Shown here in pieces: positions 8,232-17,127 of a stretch of 64,000 bases of DNA. The translations under genes and the position numbers were made by a program. The number at the start of each line of letters is the position of its first letter. Position 1 is the first letter of the stretch. Source of the DNA: 2-02-FULL-62-17 sp046153355 (lineage in GTDB: Bacteria > Pseudomonadota > Gammaproteobacteria > Burkholderiales > SG8-39); the NCBI GenBank assembly GCA_046153355.1, contig JBJXEY010000163.1, positions 7,994 through 71,993 of the forward strand, given 5' to 3'. Below the pieces are notes generated by a model. The model ran no database searches, had not been told where the DNA came from, and saw only the letters and a program-made list of their open reading frames with translations.

Positions 8232-8788
8232 TAGCCTGGATTCTTTCCCGATCCTGCCACTTCAAAAAACGTATACGACAGCGTGATGGTGTTGACAATT
8301 TTCGGCAACGCCGGATCAATGACAAACACCACCGGCATGCGCCTGACTTCGCCAGGCCCCAATGTCTGCTGTTGAAAACAAAAACATTCAATTTTCTTAA
8401 AATACTTGGCCGCTTCGCTCGGTCCGTAGCTGGGTACCGCTTGGCCGGTGACTGGTCTATCGAGCATATTGCGAATTTCATATACAACCTGTGTCACTTC
8501 GCCTGGATGCACGCCCCTATAGGCCTCCACCGGCTTGAATGTCCAATCCAACCGCTGGACATTCGCGTCAAACTCCATCGTCACGGTACGCGAAAAATCC
8601 ACCTGAGTATTTTGCGGTGACAACTCATCTGGCTGAAGGATGTTTCGTACACCCGTTACTTCGCAAATTTTTTCGTATATCGGCACTAACGCGAATCCAA
8701 AAGCGAACATCATGAGCGTCGCCACCACCAGTTTTTTAAGCATCTGGCGATTCGAGACGGCTAATTGTTCTAGGACTGCGTCGTTCAT
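8231..8788 (-). CDS. ctaG: Cytochrome c oxidase assembly protein CtaG/Cox11
   Basis: Membrane-anchored copper chaperone that delivers copper to the CuB site of CoxA. 185 residues: N-terminal helix (about 19-37) and a periplasmic immunoglobulin-like domain with the copper-binding CFCF motif (C135 and C137) in KKIECFCFQQQTL. Lies between the small protein at 8803 and DUF2970. An AAGG before the ATG serves as ribosome binding site. Confidence 0.95.
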   Translation of the reverse strand: MNDAVLEQLAVSNRQMLKKLVVATLMMFAFGFALVPIYEKICEVTGVRNILQPDELSPQNTQVDFSRTVTMEFDANVQRLDWTFKPVEAYRGVHPGEVTQVVYEIRNMLDRPVTGQAVPSYGPSEAAKYFKKIECFCFQQQTLGPGEVRRMPVVFVIDPALPKIVNTITLSYTFFEVAGSGKNPG

Positions 8789-8802
8789 AACCCTTCTCAG
8801 GC

Positions 8803-8922
8803 TTAACTATTGAGCCAGTAGTACTTCGCTACTATGGCCAAAAAAAACGTCAGTGCAATCGCGCCAAACGTAAGTCCGGTTCGCAGATTGTTTGAGCGCT
8901 GCGCTTGCGTAACCCCGGCCAT
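8803..8922 (-). CDS. Cytochrome oxidase small assembly protein (39 aa)
   Basis: A 39-residue frame beginning MAGVTQAQRSNN and ending YYWLNS, with one membrane helix (about 17-33). It starts 3 bases after the coxA stop and ends 14 bases before ctaG. Small single-helix proteins of this kind are annotated in this slot in other betaproteobacterial cox operons. The tight spacing, the helix and the conserved place support a real gene; its exact role is unknown. Confidence 0.75.
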   Translation of the reverse strand: MAGVTQAQRSNNLRTGLTFGAIALTFFLAIVAKYYWLNS

Positions 8923-8925
8923 GGT

Positions 8926-10530
8926 TCACTTAACGGTAGGGGGATTCTCAAAGGTATGGTAGGGCGCCGGCGTCGGCAAATGCGTCCAATCAAGTGTATC
9001 GGCGCCTTCCCATGGCTTTTGCGGAGATTTTTCGCCGGAGCGTATGCATTTCAACACGATGTACAGAAACAACAATTGTGACAAGCCGAATCCAAACGCC
9101 CCAATCGAAGAAATCTGATTGAATTCGGTAAATTGCGGGTTGTAATCCGGAATTCGGCGTGGCATGCCCGCCAGACCAAGGAAATGCTGCACGAAGAAGG
9201 TGACGTTGAAAAAAATCAACGATAGCCAAAAATGCCATTTACCCAGGGTTTCGTCATACATGTTTCCGGTCCACTTTGGCAGCCAGAAATAGACTCCCGC
9301 GAACGCCGAGAACAAGGCGCCCGCGACCATGACGTAATGGAAATGCGCAACTACGTAATAAGTATCATGCAAGGGCACATCGACCGGCGTCAGCGATAGG
9401 ACCAAGCCAGTGAATCCACCCAAGGTAAATAAGAAAAGGAAACCCAGGGCAAATAACATTGGTGTCTCGAAACTCAGCGACCCGCGCCACATAGTCGCCA
9501 CCCAGTTGAACACTTTCACACCCGTGGGCACCGCGATCAGCATGGTCGCGTACATGAAATACAGTTGGCCCGCCACTGGCATGCCCACCGTGTACATGTG
9601 ATGCGCCCAAACAATAAACGACAAGATCGCGATCGAGGAGGTGGCATAAACCATCGAGGCATAGCCAAATAGGGGCTTGCGCGAAAATGCCGGGATCACC
9701 TGCGAGACCACGCCGAAAGCCGGTATGGCAATGATGTACACCTCGGGGTGACCAAAGAACCAGAAAATGTGCTGGTACAACACCGGATCGCCACCACCCG
9801 CCGCGTTAAAAAAGGAGGTCCCAAAATGACGATCAGTAAGTGTCATCGTGACAGCGCCAGCGAATACCGGCATTACCGCGATCAACAAGTACGCGGTAAT
9901 CAGCCAAGTCCAAACGAACATCGGCATTTTCATCAAGGTCATGCCGGGCGCGCGCATGTTGAGAATCGTCGTGATGATGTTGATGCCGCCCATAATCGAG
10001 CTCATGCCTAAAATATGCACGGCGAAAATAAGTAGATCCATGCCCGGACCCATTTGCGTGGTCAAGGGCGCATACAGCGTCCAGCCCACACCAGCGCCTC
10101 CGACCGCGAGCGATGACACCAACAGAATCGCCGCGACCGGCAGCAGCCAGAAACTCCAGTTATTCATGCGCGGGAACGCCATATCGGGCGCGCCGATCAA
10201 CATGGGAATTTGCCAATTGGCGAATCCGACGAATGCCGGCATGATCGCGCCGAACACCATGATCAGCCCGTGGTAGGTCGTCATCTGATTGAAAAACTCG
10301 GGATGAACAATTTGAATGCCCGGCTGCCACAACTCGGCGCGGATCGTCAGCGCCATCGCCCCACCGGTCAAAAACATGATGAAACTAAACCACAAATACA
10401 AGGTGCCAATATCCTTGTGGTTAGTTGTGGTTACCCAACGCATCAAGCCATAGGGATGACCGTGGTCGCCACCGTGGTCGCTGCCATGTTTGTCGTCTGC
10501 GTGGCCGTGGTTGTCGATGACTGCGCTCAT
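8926..10530 (-). CDS. coxA: Cytochrome c oxidase subunit I
   Basis: Catalytic heme-copper subunit that reduces O2 and pumps protons. 534 residues, twelve helices. Visible are the CuB/His-Tyr region HPEVYIIAIPAFG, the HH pair in VWAHHMYTVGM and the heme ligands in HDTYYVVAHFHYVM. The His-rich N-terminus (HGHADDKHGSDHGGDHGH) is common in beta- and alphaproteobacterial CoxA. Ribosome binding site AGGAG lies upstream of the ATG. Needs heme A, although no ctaA is seen nearby. Confidence 0.97.
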   Translation of the reverse strand: MSAVIDNHGHADDKHGSDHGGDHGHPYGLMRWVTTTNHKDIGTLYLWFSFIMFLTGGAMALTIRAELWQPGIQIVHPEFFNQMTTYHGLIMVFGAIMPAFVGFANWQIPMLIGAPDMAFPRMNNWSFWLLPVAAILLVSSLAVGGAGVGWTLYAPLTTQMGPGMDLLIFAVHILGMSSIMGGINIITTILNMRAPGMTLMKMPMFVWTWLITAYLLIAVMPVFAGAVTMTLTDRHFGTSFFNAAGGGDPVLYQHIFWFFGHPEVYIIAIPAFGVVSQVIPAFSRKPLFGYASMVYATSSIAILSFIVWAHHMYTVGMPVAGQLYFMYATMLIAVPTGVKVFNWVATMWRGSLSFETPMLFALGFLFLFTLGGFTGLVLSLTPVDVPLHDTYYVVAHFHYVMVAGALFSAFAGVYFWLPKWTGNMYDETLGKWHFWLSLIFFNVTFFVQHFLGLAGMPRRIPDYNPQFTEFNQISSIGAFGFGLSQLLFLYIVLKCIRSGEKSPQKPWEGADTLDWTHLPTPAPYHTFENPPTVK

Positions 10531-10563
10531 TAGTTTCTCCTGATTTCCTGATTCAATGCGCCG

Positions 10564-11691
10564 CTATTTGCGGGCCGCCTTGATTTCCGAGGGCTGCACC
10601 ACTTCTCCAGTGCTATTACCCCAGTGGTTACGCGTATAGGTGATCGCAGTAGCGATATCCGTATCGGACAGCTGCTTGCCAAAAGCCGCCATCGAGGTAT
10701 TAGGCTTTCCGTTTAGCACCAGATCAATTTGCGCGCGCTTCGCGCCCTTGACGATTTTCGAACCATCAAGCGCCGGGAATGTGCCTTTTAGTCCTTGCCC
10801 ATTGGCCATATGACAAGCGACACAATTTGCGGCATAGACCTTTTCACCACGGCTCTTCGACTCGGCCAACTCCCATTTCTTATCCGGGTCATCGGCTGCC
10901 GCAGCCATGGCTTTCTTGGTCTCCGCCACCCAAGCAGTGTATTTCTCCGCAGAAACCACCTCGACAACGATCGGCATAAAGCCATGATCCTTGCCGCACA
11001 ACTCGGCGCATTGCCCGCGAAACACGCCTTCGCGTTCGGCGCGGAACCAGGTATCCCGAACGAACCCCGGAACGGCATCCTGCTTGACACCCAGATCGGG
11101 TACATACCAGGCATGAATCACATCGGCCGCAGTGGTTAAGATTCGAACCTTCTTGCCCACCGGTACAACCACGTGTCGGTCCGTTTCCAAAAGGTAATGC
11201 TCGCCTTTGGCTTCGGCGCCGTAGATCTGTTCGTATGGGGTGGATAGATTGGCCAGAAAGGCGACTCCTTCGCCCTCACCCTTCAAATAGTCGTAACCCC
11301 ATTTCCATTGATAACCCGTAGCCTTGATTGTCAGATCTGGGTTGGAGGAATCGCGGATTTCAAGCAAAGTTTTGGTTGCAGGGATCGCCATCGCGATAAG
11401 AATAAAAAACGGCACGATCGTCCAGGCCAATTCAACACCTAGGTGTTCATGAAATTGCGCCGCTTTGTGACCGACCGATTTACGATGCGCATACACCGAA
11501 TAAAACATCACAGCGAATACGGCGCAAAAAATTACCGTGATGATCCACATCATCAGGTTGTGCAGATCGTAGATATCCTCTGTAAGACGCGTCGCGCCAC
11601 GAGTGAAGTTCAATTGATAAGCCGCCGTCGCCACGCCCGAATAGAGTGCAGCTACAACCACGGCAAGCTTTTGCCCGAATTTGCTCTTCAT
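10564..11691 (-). CDS. coxB: Cytochrome c oxidase subunit II with fused cytochrome c domain
   Basis: Electron-entry subunit. 375 residues: signal peptide (about 1-23), two membrane helices, cupredoxin domain with CuA ligands (H193, C228, C232, H236, M239 in GQCAELCGKDHGFM), and a C-terminal cytochrome c domain with CVACH (290-294). The fusion makes this a caa3-type or extended subunit II, common in betaproteobacteria. GAGG ribosome binding site 6 bases before the ATG. First gene of the oxidase operon on this strand. Confidence 0.97.
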   Translation of the reverse strand: MKSKFGQKLAVVVAALYSGVATAAYQLNFTRGATRLTEDIYDLHNLMMWIITVIFCAVFAVMFYSVYAHRKSVGHKAAQFHEHLGVELAWTIVPFFILIAMAIPATKTLLEIRDSSNPDLTIKATGYQWKWGYDYLKGEGEGVAFLANLSTPYEQIYGAEAKGEHYLLETDRHVVVPVGKKVRILTTAADVIHAWYVPDLGVKQDAVPGFVRDTWFRAEREGVFRGQCAELCGKDHGFMPIVVEVVSAEKYTAWVAETKKAMAAAADDPDKKWELAESKSRGEKVYAANCVACHMANGQGLKGTFPALDGSKIVKGAKRAQIDLVLNGKPNTSMAAFGKQLSDTDIATAITYTRNHWGNSTGEVVQPSEIKAARK

Positions 11692-11704
11692 CGTTTCCTC
11701 ACTA

Positions 11705-11989
11705 TTACGCGCTGCCTGTCAACTTTGCCCGCAGAACGTCCACAAACCGGCAACGCCCTTGGGTATTAAATTTTCGTCCAATCTCTACCTGTTTTCCAAG
11801 CTTCTTGATCAACAATTGGCTGCCGACCGGCCGCTCAACCAGTCTCGCCGGCACAGCAATTCGATAACTCGACTTCCCAAAACGCTGCGCGACTCCAAAA
11901 TTCACCTTCCGTTTGCCAACGATATTTTCTCGATATGGCCTGAAGGTAAGGTTTTGCTCGGGTTCGGTTGCTGCAAATTGCAGGTTCAC
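11705..11989 (-). CDS. Doubtful hypothetical ORF (94 aa)
   Basis: A 94-codon frame with a GTG start, rich in basic residues (for example GKRKVNFGVAQRFGKSS). I do not recognise it. It ends 13 bases before coxB on the same strand and lies in the space expected to hold the coxB promoter. No good ribosome binding site is seen and a similarly long frame exists on the opposite strand, so it may be chance. Confidence 0.2.
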   Translation of the reverse strand: MNLQFAATEPEQNLTFRPYRENIVGKRKVNFGVAQRFGKSSYRIAVPARLVERPVGSQLLIKKLGKQVEIGRKFNTQGRCRFVDVLRAKLTGSA

Positions 11990-12152
11990 TGGCGCAGGTC
12001 ACAGGCACGTTGAAACGATTTGGCGTCCCTGGCGCGAAGTAAATTTTGCAACTGCGGGGAGCCTCTGAAAAACCTCGCTAAATTAACATATTGTCCCTAC
12101 TCGATCAAGGTGAATCGATGGATTTTCCGTGGACAAAGCACGACAAAATCAG
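11990..12152. other. Intergenic region between bioC and the coxB side
   Basis: With the doubtful frame at 11705-11989 this makes about 460 bases between coxB and bioC. I see no RNA gene, terminator with a T tract, or recognised operator. It probably contains the promoter of the cox operon. Confidence 0.4.
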
Positions 12153-13091
12153 TCAAATTTTCTTCGGCCGTGTAGGTAACCATTGAATAGGTTCGTTTGC
12201 TCCATGCGATTTTTTCGCACGCGATTTCGTGCCGATTTTCCAGGCATGGCCATAGACGATTTCGAAGGTGGCTTCAATTCGACCCGAGTCGCTCTGCTTC
12301 GGGTAGGCGGAGAGCATTCTGCTCCATGCTGCGCGACCGGTTAAGCCCCTAGCGCGATTTGCCATCACATTGATTTGTCCGCTACGCCTTTGATCATCGA
12401 TCAATGTTTCGACATCGCCATAGGAATAAACGATCTTGTCCATATCCATGACCGGGTCGGCAAACCCTCGGGCGACCAACTGATCGCCCAGATCGTGCAT
12501 GTCGGCGAACTCGTGAACATGTGGCCGCTCGTCGCAATTATTGAATGCCTCCTTGAGTTCGCGAAGCGTATCGGGGCCGTAGGTGCTGAACATCAATAAT
12601 CCGCCGTCCACGAGTACGCGATGACACTCACTGAATGCCGCGCCAATGTCCGTTGCCCACGCCAAAGAAAGATTCGACCAAATCATGTCAACGCTTGCAT
12701 CGATCAACGGTAGTGAGCTCAATTCGCCACAGATTGTCGGATCCGATTCCATGCCAAAGGACCGCCGAATTCGCGACAACAGGTTTTTATTGACTGCGGA
12801 AAGGTTCGCAATCCTCGGCGTCATGGCGATGGTCAACGTTTTGGCCGACGGGTAACGTCCTGCAAGTAGTCGCTTGCGCGCCGGAGCCAAACTCGCATCC
12901 AATATCCACGATGGCTGAATCCGCAGGAAATTCAATCTTTCCGCCATTCTCGACGCAATTTCGTCGGCCAAATCACAGCGGAAATTTGCACGCCCCGCAG
13001 CCCTATCGAAGGCGCGCCTTGCCGAGCGCATCTCCAGCTTCGTCCCGGCTGGCCTGGCAATTTCCGCATCTGTATCGTTATTCGAGGTCAT
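12153..13091 (-). CDS. bioC: Malonyl-ACP O-methyltransferase BioC
   Basis: SAM-dependent enzyme that methylates the malonyl group on ACP to start pimelate synthesis for biotin. 312 residues. The BioC signature is present: RRAFDRAAGRANFRC near the N-terminus, LPLIDASVDMIWSNLSLAW, and the post-motif CHRVLVDGGLLMFSTYGPDTL. An internal ATG (MRSARRAF) at about residue 21 could be the true start. Divergent from comF, the usual neighbour in betaproteobacteria; other bio genes are not in the window. Confidence 0.88.
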   Translation of the reverse strand: MTSNNDTDAEIARPAGTKLEMRSARRAFDRAAGRANFRCDLADEIASRMAERLNFLRIQPSWILDASLAPARKRLLAGRYPSAKTLTIAMTPRIANLSAVNKNLLSRIRRSFGMESDPTICGELSSLPLIDASVDMIWSNLSLAWATDIGAAFSECHRVLVDGGLLMFSTYGPDTLRELKEAFNNCDERPHVHEFADMHDLGDQLVARGFADPVMDMDKIVYSYGDVETLIDDQRRSGQINVMANRARGLTGRAAWSRMLSAYPKQSDSGRIEATFEIVYGHAWKIGTKSRAKKSHGANEPIQWLPTRPKKI

Positions 13092-13189
13092 TACTACGCT
13101 TTTTGCTTGGCTAGTTCACGAATTTTCAATCCCACTTATACCATTGCAATTCGTGCCCAATCTTCCCGTGCGCCTCCCGGACGCCCGTT

Positions 13190-13999
13190 GTGGTCGGCGA
13201 CTCGCCGGTTGTCGTCGCAAATCCCGCTCGCGCGTTAAGAGTACTGACGGGTTGGATCTGGGGAATTTTCATCGACAATCTTCTTACCTCGGTGCTTCGC
13301 AGCCTTTTCACTCAAGACTGCATGCTTTGTCGCGCCACAGGATTGGACGCTCCCGTCTGCGCCGCTTGCGTTGAGTTATTACCCTCTCTTGGCGAATCCT
13401 GCCCCATTTGCGCGCTACCCAGCCACGGAGGACGAAAATGCGGTCATTGTCTGAGAAGTCCGCCACATTTCGATGCCACATTGGCTACTTGGATCTACGC
13501 TTTCCCCATCGATAAACTGATTCACGCGTTCAAATTTCAGCACCGCCTCGATCTCGCGCCCTGGTTCGCCACAGCCCTGGCCAAAAAACTAAGCCTGAGC
13601 GGGCCCCTGATTGTCGCGATGCCGCTGCATCGCTCGCGACTTGCCGAGCGAGGGTTCAATCAGGCGCTTGAAATTTCTCGGCACCTCGCCGCAGCCACTG
13701 GCGGGAACCTGCTGCACGACATTGTCGATAGGCCTATTGCCGCGCAACTCCAAGCAGGCATGCGGCTTCGCGAGCGTGCCAAAAATGTACGCAATACATT
13801 TCGTTGCCTGGGGTCTCTGTCAGGGCAAAGTGTCGTGGTCATTGATGATGTAATGACCACCGGCGCGACCTTGAACGAGTTGGCCCGAATATTGAAGCTT
13901 GCAGGCGCATGCAAGGTCACCAATCTGGTCGTCGCTCGAACTTTGCCCATGGAAGACTACCTTGTCGGCGCTACGCGACGGCAAGTGCAAACGCGGTAA
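13190..13999 (+). CDS. comF: ComF family phosphoribosyltransferase-like protein
   Basis: Member of the ComF/GntX family linked to DNA uptake and use. N-terminal zinc-binding cysteines (CMLC, CAAC, CPIC, CGHC between about residues 45 and 90) and a C-terminal phosphoribosyltransferase domain with the PRPP loop VVVIDDVMTTGAT (about 220-232). The start is uncertain: 13190 is a GTG giving 269 residues, longer than most relatives, and a TTG or GTG further in could be used. Between bioC (divergent) and trmL (same strand). Confidence 0.85.
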   Translation: MVGDSPVVVANPARALRVLTGWIWGIFIDNLLTSVLRSLFTQDCMLCRATGLDAPVCAACVELLPSLGESCPICALPSHGGRKCGHCLRSPPHFDATLATWIYAFPIDKLIHAFKFQHRLDLAPWFATALAKKLSLSGPLIVAMPLHRSRLAERGFNQALEISRHLAAATGGNLLHDIVDRPIAAQLQAGMRLRERAKNVRNTFRCLGSLSGQSVVVIDDVMTTGATLNELARILKLAGACKVTNLVVARTLPMEDYLVGATRRQVQTR

Positions 14000-14125
14000 G
14001 TGCCAATGACTTGCAATTACGTGCGCCACTTGAGACGCTCTTGTTTCTCGCCGCGTAATTGCAATTGGGTTTCATGAGTCCTTATTCGAGTTCGTGCATC
14101 CATATCCAAGAGGAAATTGCGTTCA

Positions 14126-14596
14126 ATGTTCAACATCGTCCTATATCAACCGGAAATTCCGCCCAACACCGGGAACATCATTCGCCTGGCCGCGAATGCA
14201 GGTTGTAATTTGCACCTGGTTCGCCCCATGGGGTTCCAGCTAAACGACCGAGAACTCAGGCGTGCCGGGATGGATTACCGCGATCTCGCCAGTGTTACGG
14301 AACACAGCTGTTGGGATGAATGCACCAAAGCACTGTCGGAAATACGCATGTTCGCCTTCTCGACTCGATCAACGCTCCCCTACACCTGCGCGCAGTTTCT
14401 GCCAGGGGATGCACTGTTATTCGGCCCGGAAACGCGCGGATTACCCATTGAAATTCTGCAAAACCTTCCGGAAGAGCGGCGCCTGCGCCTACCCATGCAT
14501 TCGGGTAGCAGAAGTCTCAATCTGGCAAATGCCGTCGCCATCGGTGTGTACGAGGCATGGCGCCAAAATGGATTTAGGACCGACGCTACTCTCTAG
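14126..14596 (+). CDS. trmL: tRNA (cytidine/uridine-2'-O)-methyltransferase TrmL
   Basis: SPOUT-family methylase acting on the wobble base of tRNA-Leu. 156 residues. Hallmarks: NIVLYQPEIPPNTGNIIRLA at the N-terminus and the knotted SAM site with LLFGPETRGLP and the C-terminal RSLNLANAVAIGVYEAWRQ. AGAGGA at 14109-14114 favours the ATG at 14126 (spacing 11) over a TTG at 14117 (spacing 2). Convergent with gpsA. Confidence 0.93.
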   Translation: MFNIVLYQPEIPPNTGNIIRLAANAGCNLHLVRPMGFQLNDRELRRAGMDYRDLASVTEHSCWDECTKALSEIRMFAFSTRSTLPYTCAQFLPGDALLFGPETRGLPIEILQNLPEERRLRLPMHSGSRSLNLANAVAIGVYEAWRQNGFRTDATL

Positions 14597-14629
14597 TCAG
14601 ACTCGTCCTCGGCAATGGGCAGGTGAATC

Positions 14630-15613
14630 TCAGCATTCCAGCTTCGGGTCTCGCGCCAGTAGCTCGCTCAGTACGCTTTGCGCGCTTTTTCCTTCGAACA
14701 AGATTTCGCAAACGGCGTTGGTAATCGGCATGTCGACGCCTTTCTCGACCGCCATGCGCCGTACCGCGCGCGCCGAATGCACACCTTCGGCGACATGCCC
14801 CAATAGTTTGAGTATCGCTTCGATGCTGGTACCTTCGGCCAATTGAAGTCCAACGCGGCGATTCCGGGATAGATCACCGGTACAGGTCAGAATTAAATCA
14901 CCCGCGCCGGCCAGGCCCATGAATGTCTCAGCCTGTCCGCCCATGCTCCGCCCCAAGCGCGCGATTTCCGCCAAACCACGCGTGATTAACGCCGCACGGG
15001 CATTCATCCCCAATTTCATGCCATCGCATATCCCCGTCGCGATGGCCATGACATTCTTCACTGCGGCGGCAATTTCAACGCCAATCACATCCTCGGCGTA
15101 ATAAATACGCAGTGTCTTCTGGTGCAAATTTGCTGCTGTGGTTCGCGCGAATTCAAGGTCTCGCGAGGCGAGAATCAACGCCGTCGGTTGGCCACGCGCC
15201 ACTTCTTGGGCAAAACTCGGTCCAGACAGTACCGCGCATTGCAGCCCAGGCAGTTCGCTTGCAACGATTTCATGCGGCAGGCATGCGCTCTCGCCTTCGA
15301 AACCTTTGCAGGCCCAGATTAATGGGGCGACAGTGCCAAGAGAAGCCAACTTTCGGCAGGTTTCGCGTAGCGCCGAGGTTGGTGTAGCGATCAAAATCAA
15401 TTGCGCCGCAGAAACCACCTGGCCCAAATCGCTCTCGATCTCAATGCCAGCGGGAAAGGCGCTATCGGGCAAGTAGCGCTGATTGCAGCGCGCTTTGCGC
15501 ATGTCTTGGGCATGTATCGCGCTGCGAGTCCAAAGTCCCACAGCGTGTCGCTTCGACAGAGCAACCGCGAGCGCAGTTCCCCAGGCGCCCGCGCCAATGA
15601 TGGCCATCCTCAT
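14630..15613 (-). CDS. gpsA: Glycerol-3-phosphate dehydrogenase [NAD(P)+]
   Basis: Reduces dihydroxyacetone phosphate to sn-glycerol 3-phosphate for phospholipid synthesis. 327 residues. N-terminal Rossmann motif GAGAWGTALA (8-17), central LSGPSFAQEVARGQPTA, catalytic lysine region AAVKNVMAIATG, and GLAGAGDLILTCT with SRNRRVG in the C-terminal domain. An ATG two codons later (MAIIGAG) is an equally good start. Last gene of the secB-SH3-gpsA run. Confidence 0.96.
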   Translation of the reverse strand: MRMAIIGAGAWGTALAVALSKRHAVGLWTRSAIHAQDMRKARCNQRYLPDSAFPAGIEIESDLGQVVSAAQLILIATPTSALRETCRKLASLGTVAPLIWACKGFEGESACLPHEIVASELPGLQCAVLSGPSFAQEVARGQPTALILASRDLEFARTTAANLHQKTLRIYYAEDVIGVEIAAAVKNVMAIATGICDGMKLGMNARAALITRGLAEIARLGRSMGGQAETFMGLAGAGDLILTCTGDLSRNRRVGLQLAEGTSIEAILKLLGHVAEGVHSARAVRRMAVEKGVDMPITNAVCEILFEGKSAQSVLSELLARDPKLEC

Positions 15614-15631
15614 GGCAAGAGCCTTAGCGGG

Positions 15632-16105
15632 CTACAGGCCCCACACATCCTTGATCCGCAAATATCCGCTCTGACCATCGCGGTGGCGCACCTTCGCCCA
15701 CCCGTCGGTGCCGATCTCGGATAGTTCCAAGGCAACGCCTTGTTGCGCCCGAAAAACGGCGGTTGATCGCTCCGCGTTGGACTGGCGCACCTCTACTACG
15801 GGAACATTTACCACCACTGTGCGTCGGTCAGACAATAACTTTCGTTCCACCCAGGATAAATCGCCCGAGGGATCGCGCACCTTGGCCCAGTTATCGACAA
15901 TCACCATTACTTCGACGGGATAATCTTTAGACACCACAAACAACTTCTTCGCCTTGGGAGAAGGCGCGTCATACAACACCGTTCCATTTTCGGCCACCGA
16001 CTTAAAGTCAGCGGCAATCGCGGAACACGCCGTCGCGGCAACGAATACCACCAGGGCAAGTGCTCCCTGGAATCCTGCCACGTTACCGCTGATCGTTATC
16101 ATCAA
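15632..16105 (-). CDS. Exported bacterial SH3-domain protein
   Basis: 157 residues with an N-terminal signal peptide (hydrophobic 12-30, cleavage near SAIAA) followed by two SH3_3/SH3_4-type repeats (about 35-92 and 97-157, each with a DNWAKVRDPSG- or DGWAKVRHRDG-like turn). Such domains usually bind peptidoglycan. It starts 7 bases after the secB stop and ends 18 bases before gpsA, so it is probably cotranscribed. Precise function unknown. Confidence 0.8.
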   Translation of the reverse strand: MMITISGNVAGFQGALALVVFVAATACSAIAADFKSVAENGTVLYDAPSPKAKKLFVVSKDYPVEVMVIVDNWAKVRDPSGDLSWVERKLLSDRRTVVVNVPVVEVRQSNAERSTAVFRAQQGVALELSEIGTDGWAKVRHRDGQSGYLRIKDVWGL

Positions 16106-16112
16106 AGCCCCC

Positions 16113-16565
16113 TCAATGCGCGATTTCGATTTTCGATTTCTGTTCTTCGGCCAAGCGCTGCTGATATATCGCGTCGAAATTAACCGGCGCTAACAACACG
16201 GGTGGAAACCCGGCTCGATTGATCACATCCGAAATGGTCTCGCGAACGTAAGGAAACAACACATTCGGGCACACCGTCGCAACCAGCGGTTCAAGATCCT
16301 CCTGCGATACATTGCGAATTTGAAATATACCTGCCTGCGCCGCCTCCGCGAGAAACATGGTGCGCTCGCCGACCTTGGCGGTAATCGTGACGGTGACGGT
16401 GACTTCGTACAAGCCCTCTTGAACCTGTATTACGCCCTGAGCCAGTTGCACTTCCACTTGCGGTTGTTCAGGTTGCATGAACACCTGCGGCGCATTGGGC
16501 ACTTCGACCGAGAGATCCTTCACATATATTTTTTCAATGCTAAATACCGGCTGTTCGTCACTCAC
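16113..16565 (-). CDS. secB: Protein-export chaperone SecB
   Basis: Tetrameric cytosolic chaperone that holds preproteins for SecA. 150 residues. Signature FSIEKIYVKDLSVEVPNAP at the N-terminus and the client/SecA-binding PNVLFPYVRETISDVINRAG are intact. It begins with GTG (V-S-D-E read as M-S-D-E); no better ATG exists. Grouped with grxC upstream and gpsA downstream, as usual. Confidence 0.96.
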   Translation of the reverse strand: MSDEQPVFSIEKIYVKDLSVEVPNAPQVFMQPEQPQVEVQLAQGVIQVQEGLYEVTVTVTITAKVGERTMFLAEAAQAGIFQIRNVSQEDLEPLVATVCPNVLFPYVRETISDVINRAGFPPVLLAPVNFDAIYQQRLAEEQKSKIEIAH

Positions 16566-16700
16566 GGACCTGCTCCCTGATTAAAATTATTGTAGATCTG
16601 CGGTCAAGACGCCCGACCTTGGTCAAAATCAAATACCTAACTCGGCACGATCACCGGCACACCAGAATAATCCTTTGAGGTGCCAAGCCGATGACGAAAG

Positions 16701-16961
16701 TTACGCCGAGGCCAGCAACGAATCGAGTTCCCCGCGCCGGTCCAGTTCGGCCATGTCGTCGAATCCGCCAACATGGGTATCGCCAATGTATATCTGAGGA
16801 ACGGTGCGACGCCCAGTTTTAGCGATCATTTCGTCTTTCAACGGCGGATCGAGATCTACTCGAAGCTTTTCGATTTCCGCGACTCCCTTGGCGCGCAACA
16901 ATTGCTCAGCGCGGATGCAATAGGGGCACCATCCGGTCGCGTACATTTTTATTCGTGCCAT
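16701..16961 (-). CDS. grxC: Glutaredoxin 3
   Basis: Small thiol-disulfide oxidoreductase. About 86 residues from ATG 16961 (MARIKMYATG); an ATG at 16967 adds two residues. Active site CPYC (13-16), cis-proline TVPQIYIG and glutathione-binding GGFDDM are present. Same strand as the rhodanese and secB. Confidence 0.93.
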   Translation of the reverse strand: MARIKMYATGWCPYCIRAEQLLRAKGVAEIEKLRVDLDPPLKDEMIAKTGRRTVPQIYIGDTHVGGFDDMAELDRRGELDSLLASA

Positions 16962-16997
16962 GGTCATCGCACCGTGCCACCCAAAAATTTGCCTCTA

Positions 16998-17041
16998 GGA
17001 AACGCTGATCGAGTCCCGCGCCCCACCCCACCAGCGTTTCC
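16998..17041. repeat. 10-bp inverted repeat between rhodanese and grxC genes
   Basis: GGAAACGCTG (16998-17007) and its exact complement CAGCGTTTCC (17032-17041) with a 24-base C-rich loop. No T tract follows on the minus strand, so it is not a standard terminator. It could be an RNA structure in the operon or a short repeat element. Confidence 0.6.
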
Positions 17042-17127
17042 CTCTGAATTGGGGGGATACGAGGAGGCCTAGCCCCCTCGCCAAACGACTTCCTAACTCG
17101 CGTACATCTTCGAGCGCGACCTGCAAC

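Noticed and set aside
11681..12013. 110-codon plus-strand frame over the coxB upstream region
   Set aside because: Begins inside coxB and competes with another equally weak frame; no motif or ribosome binding site.
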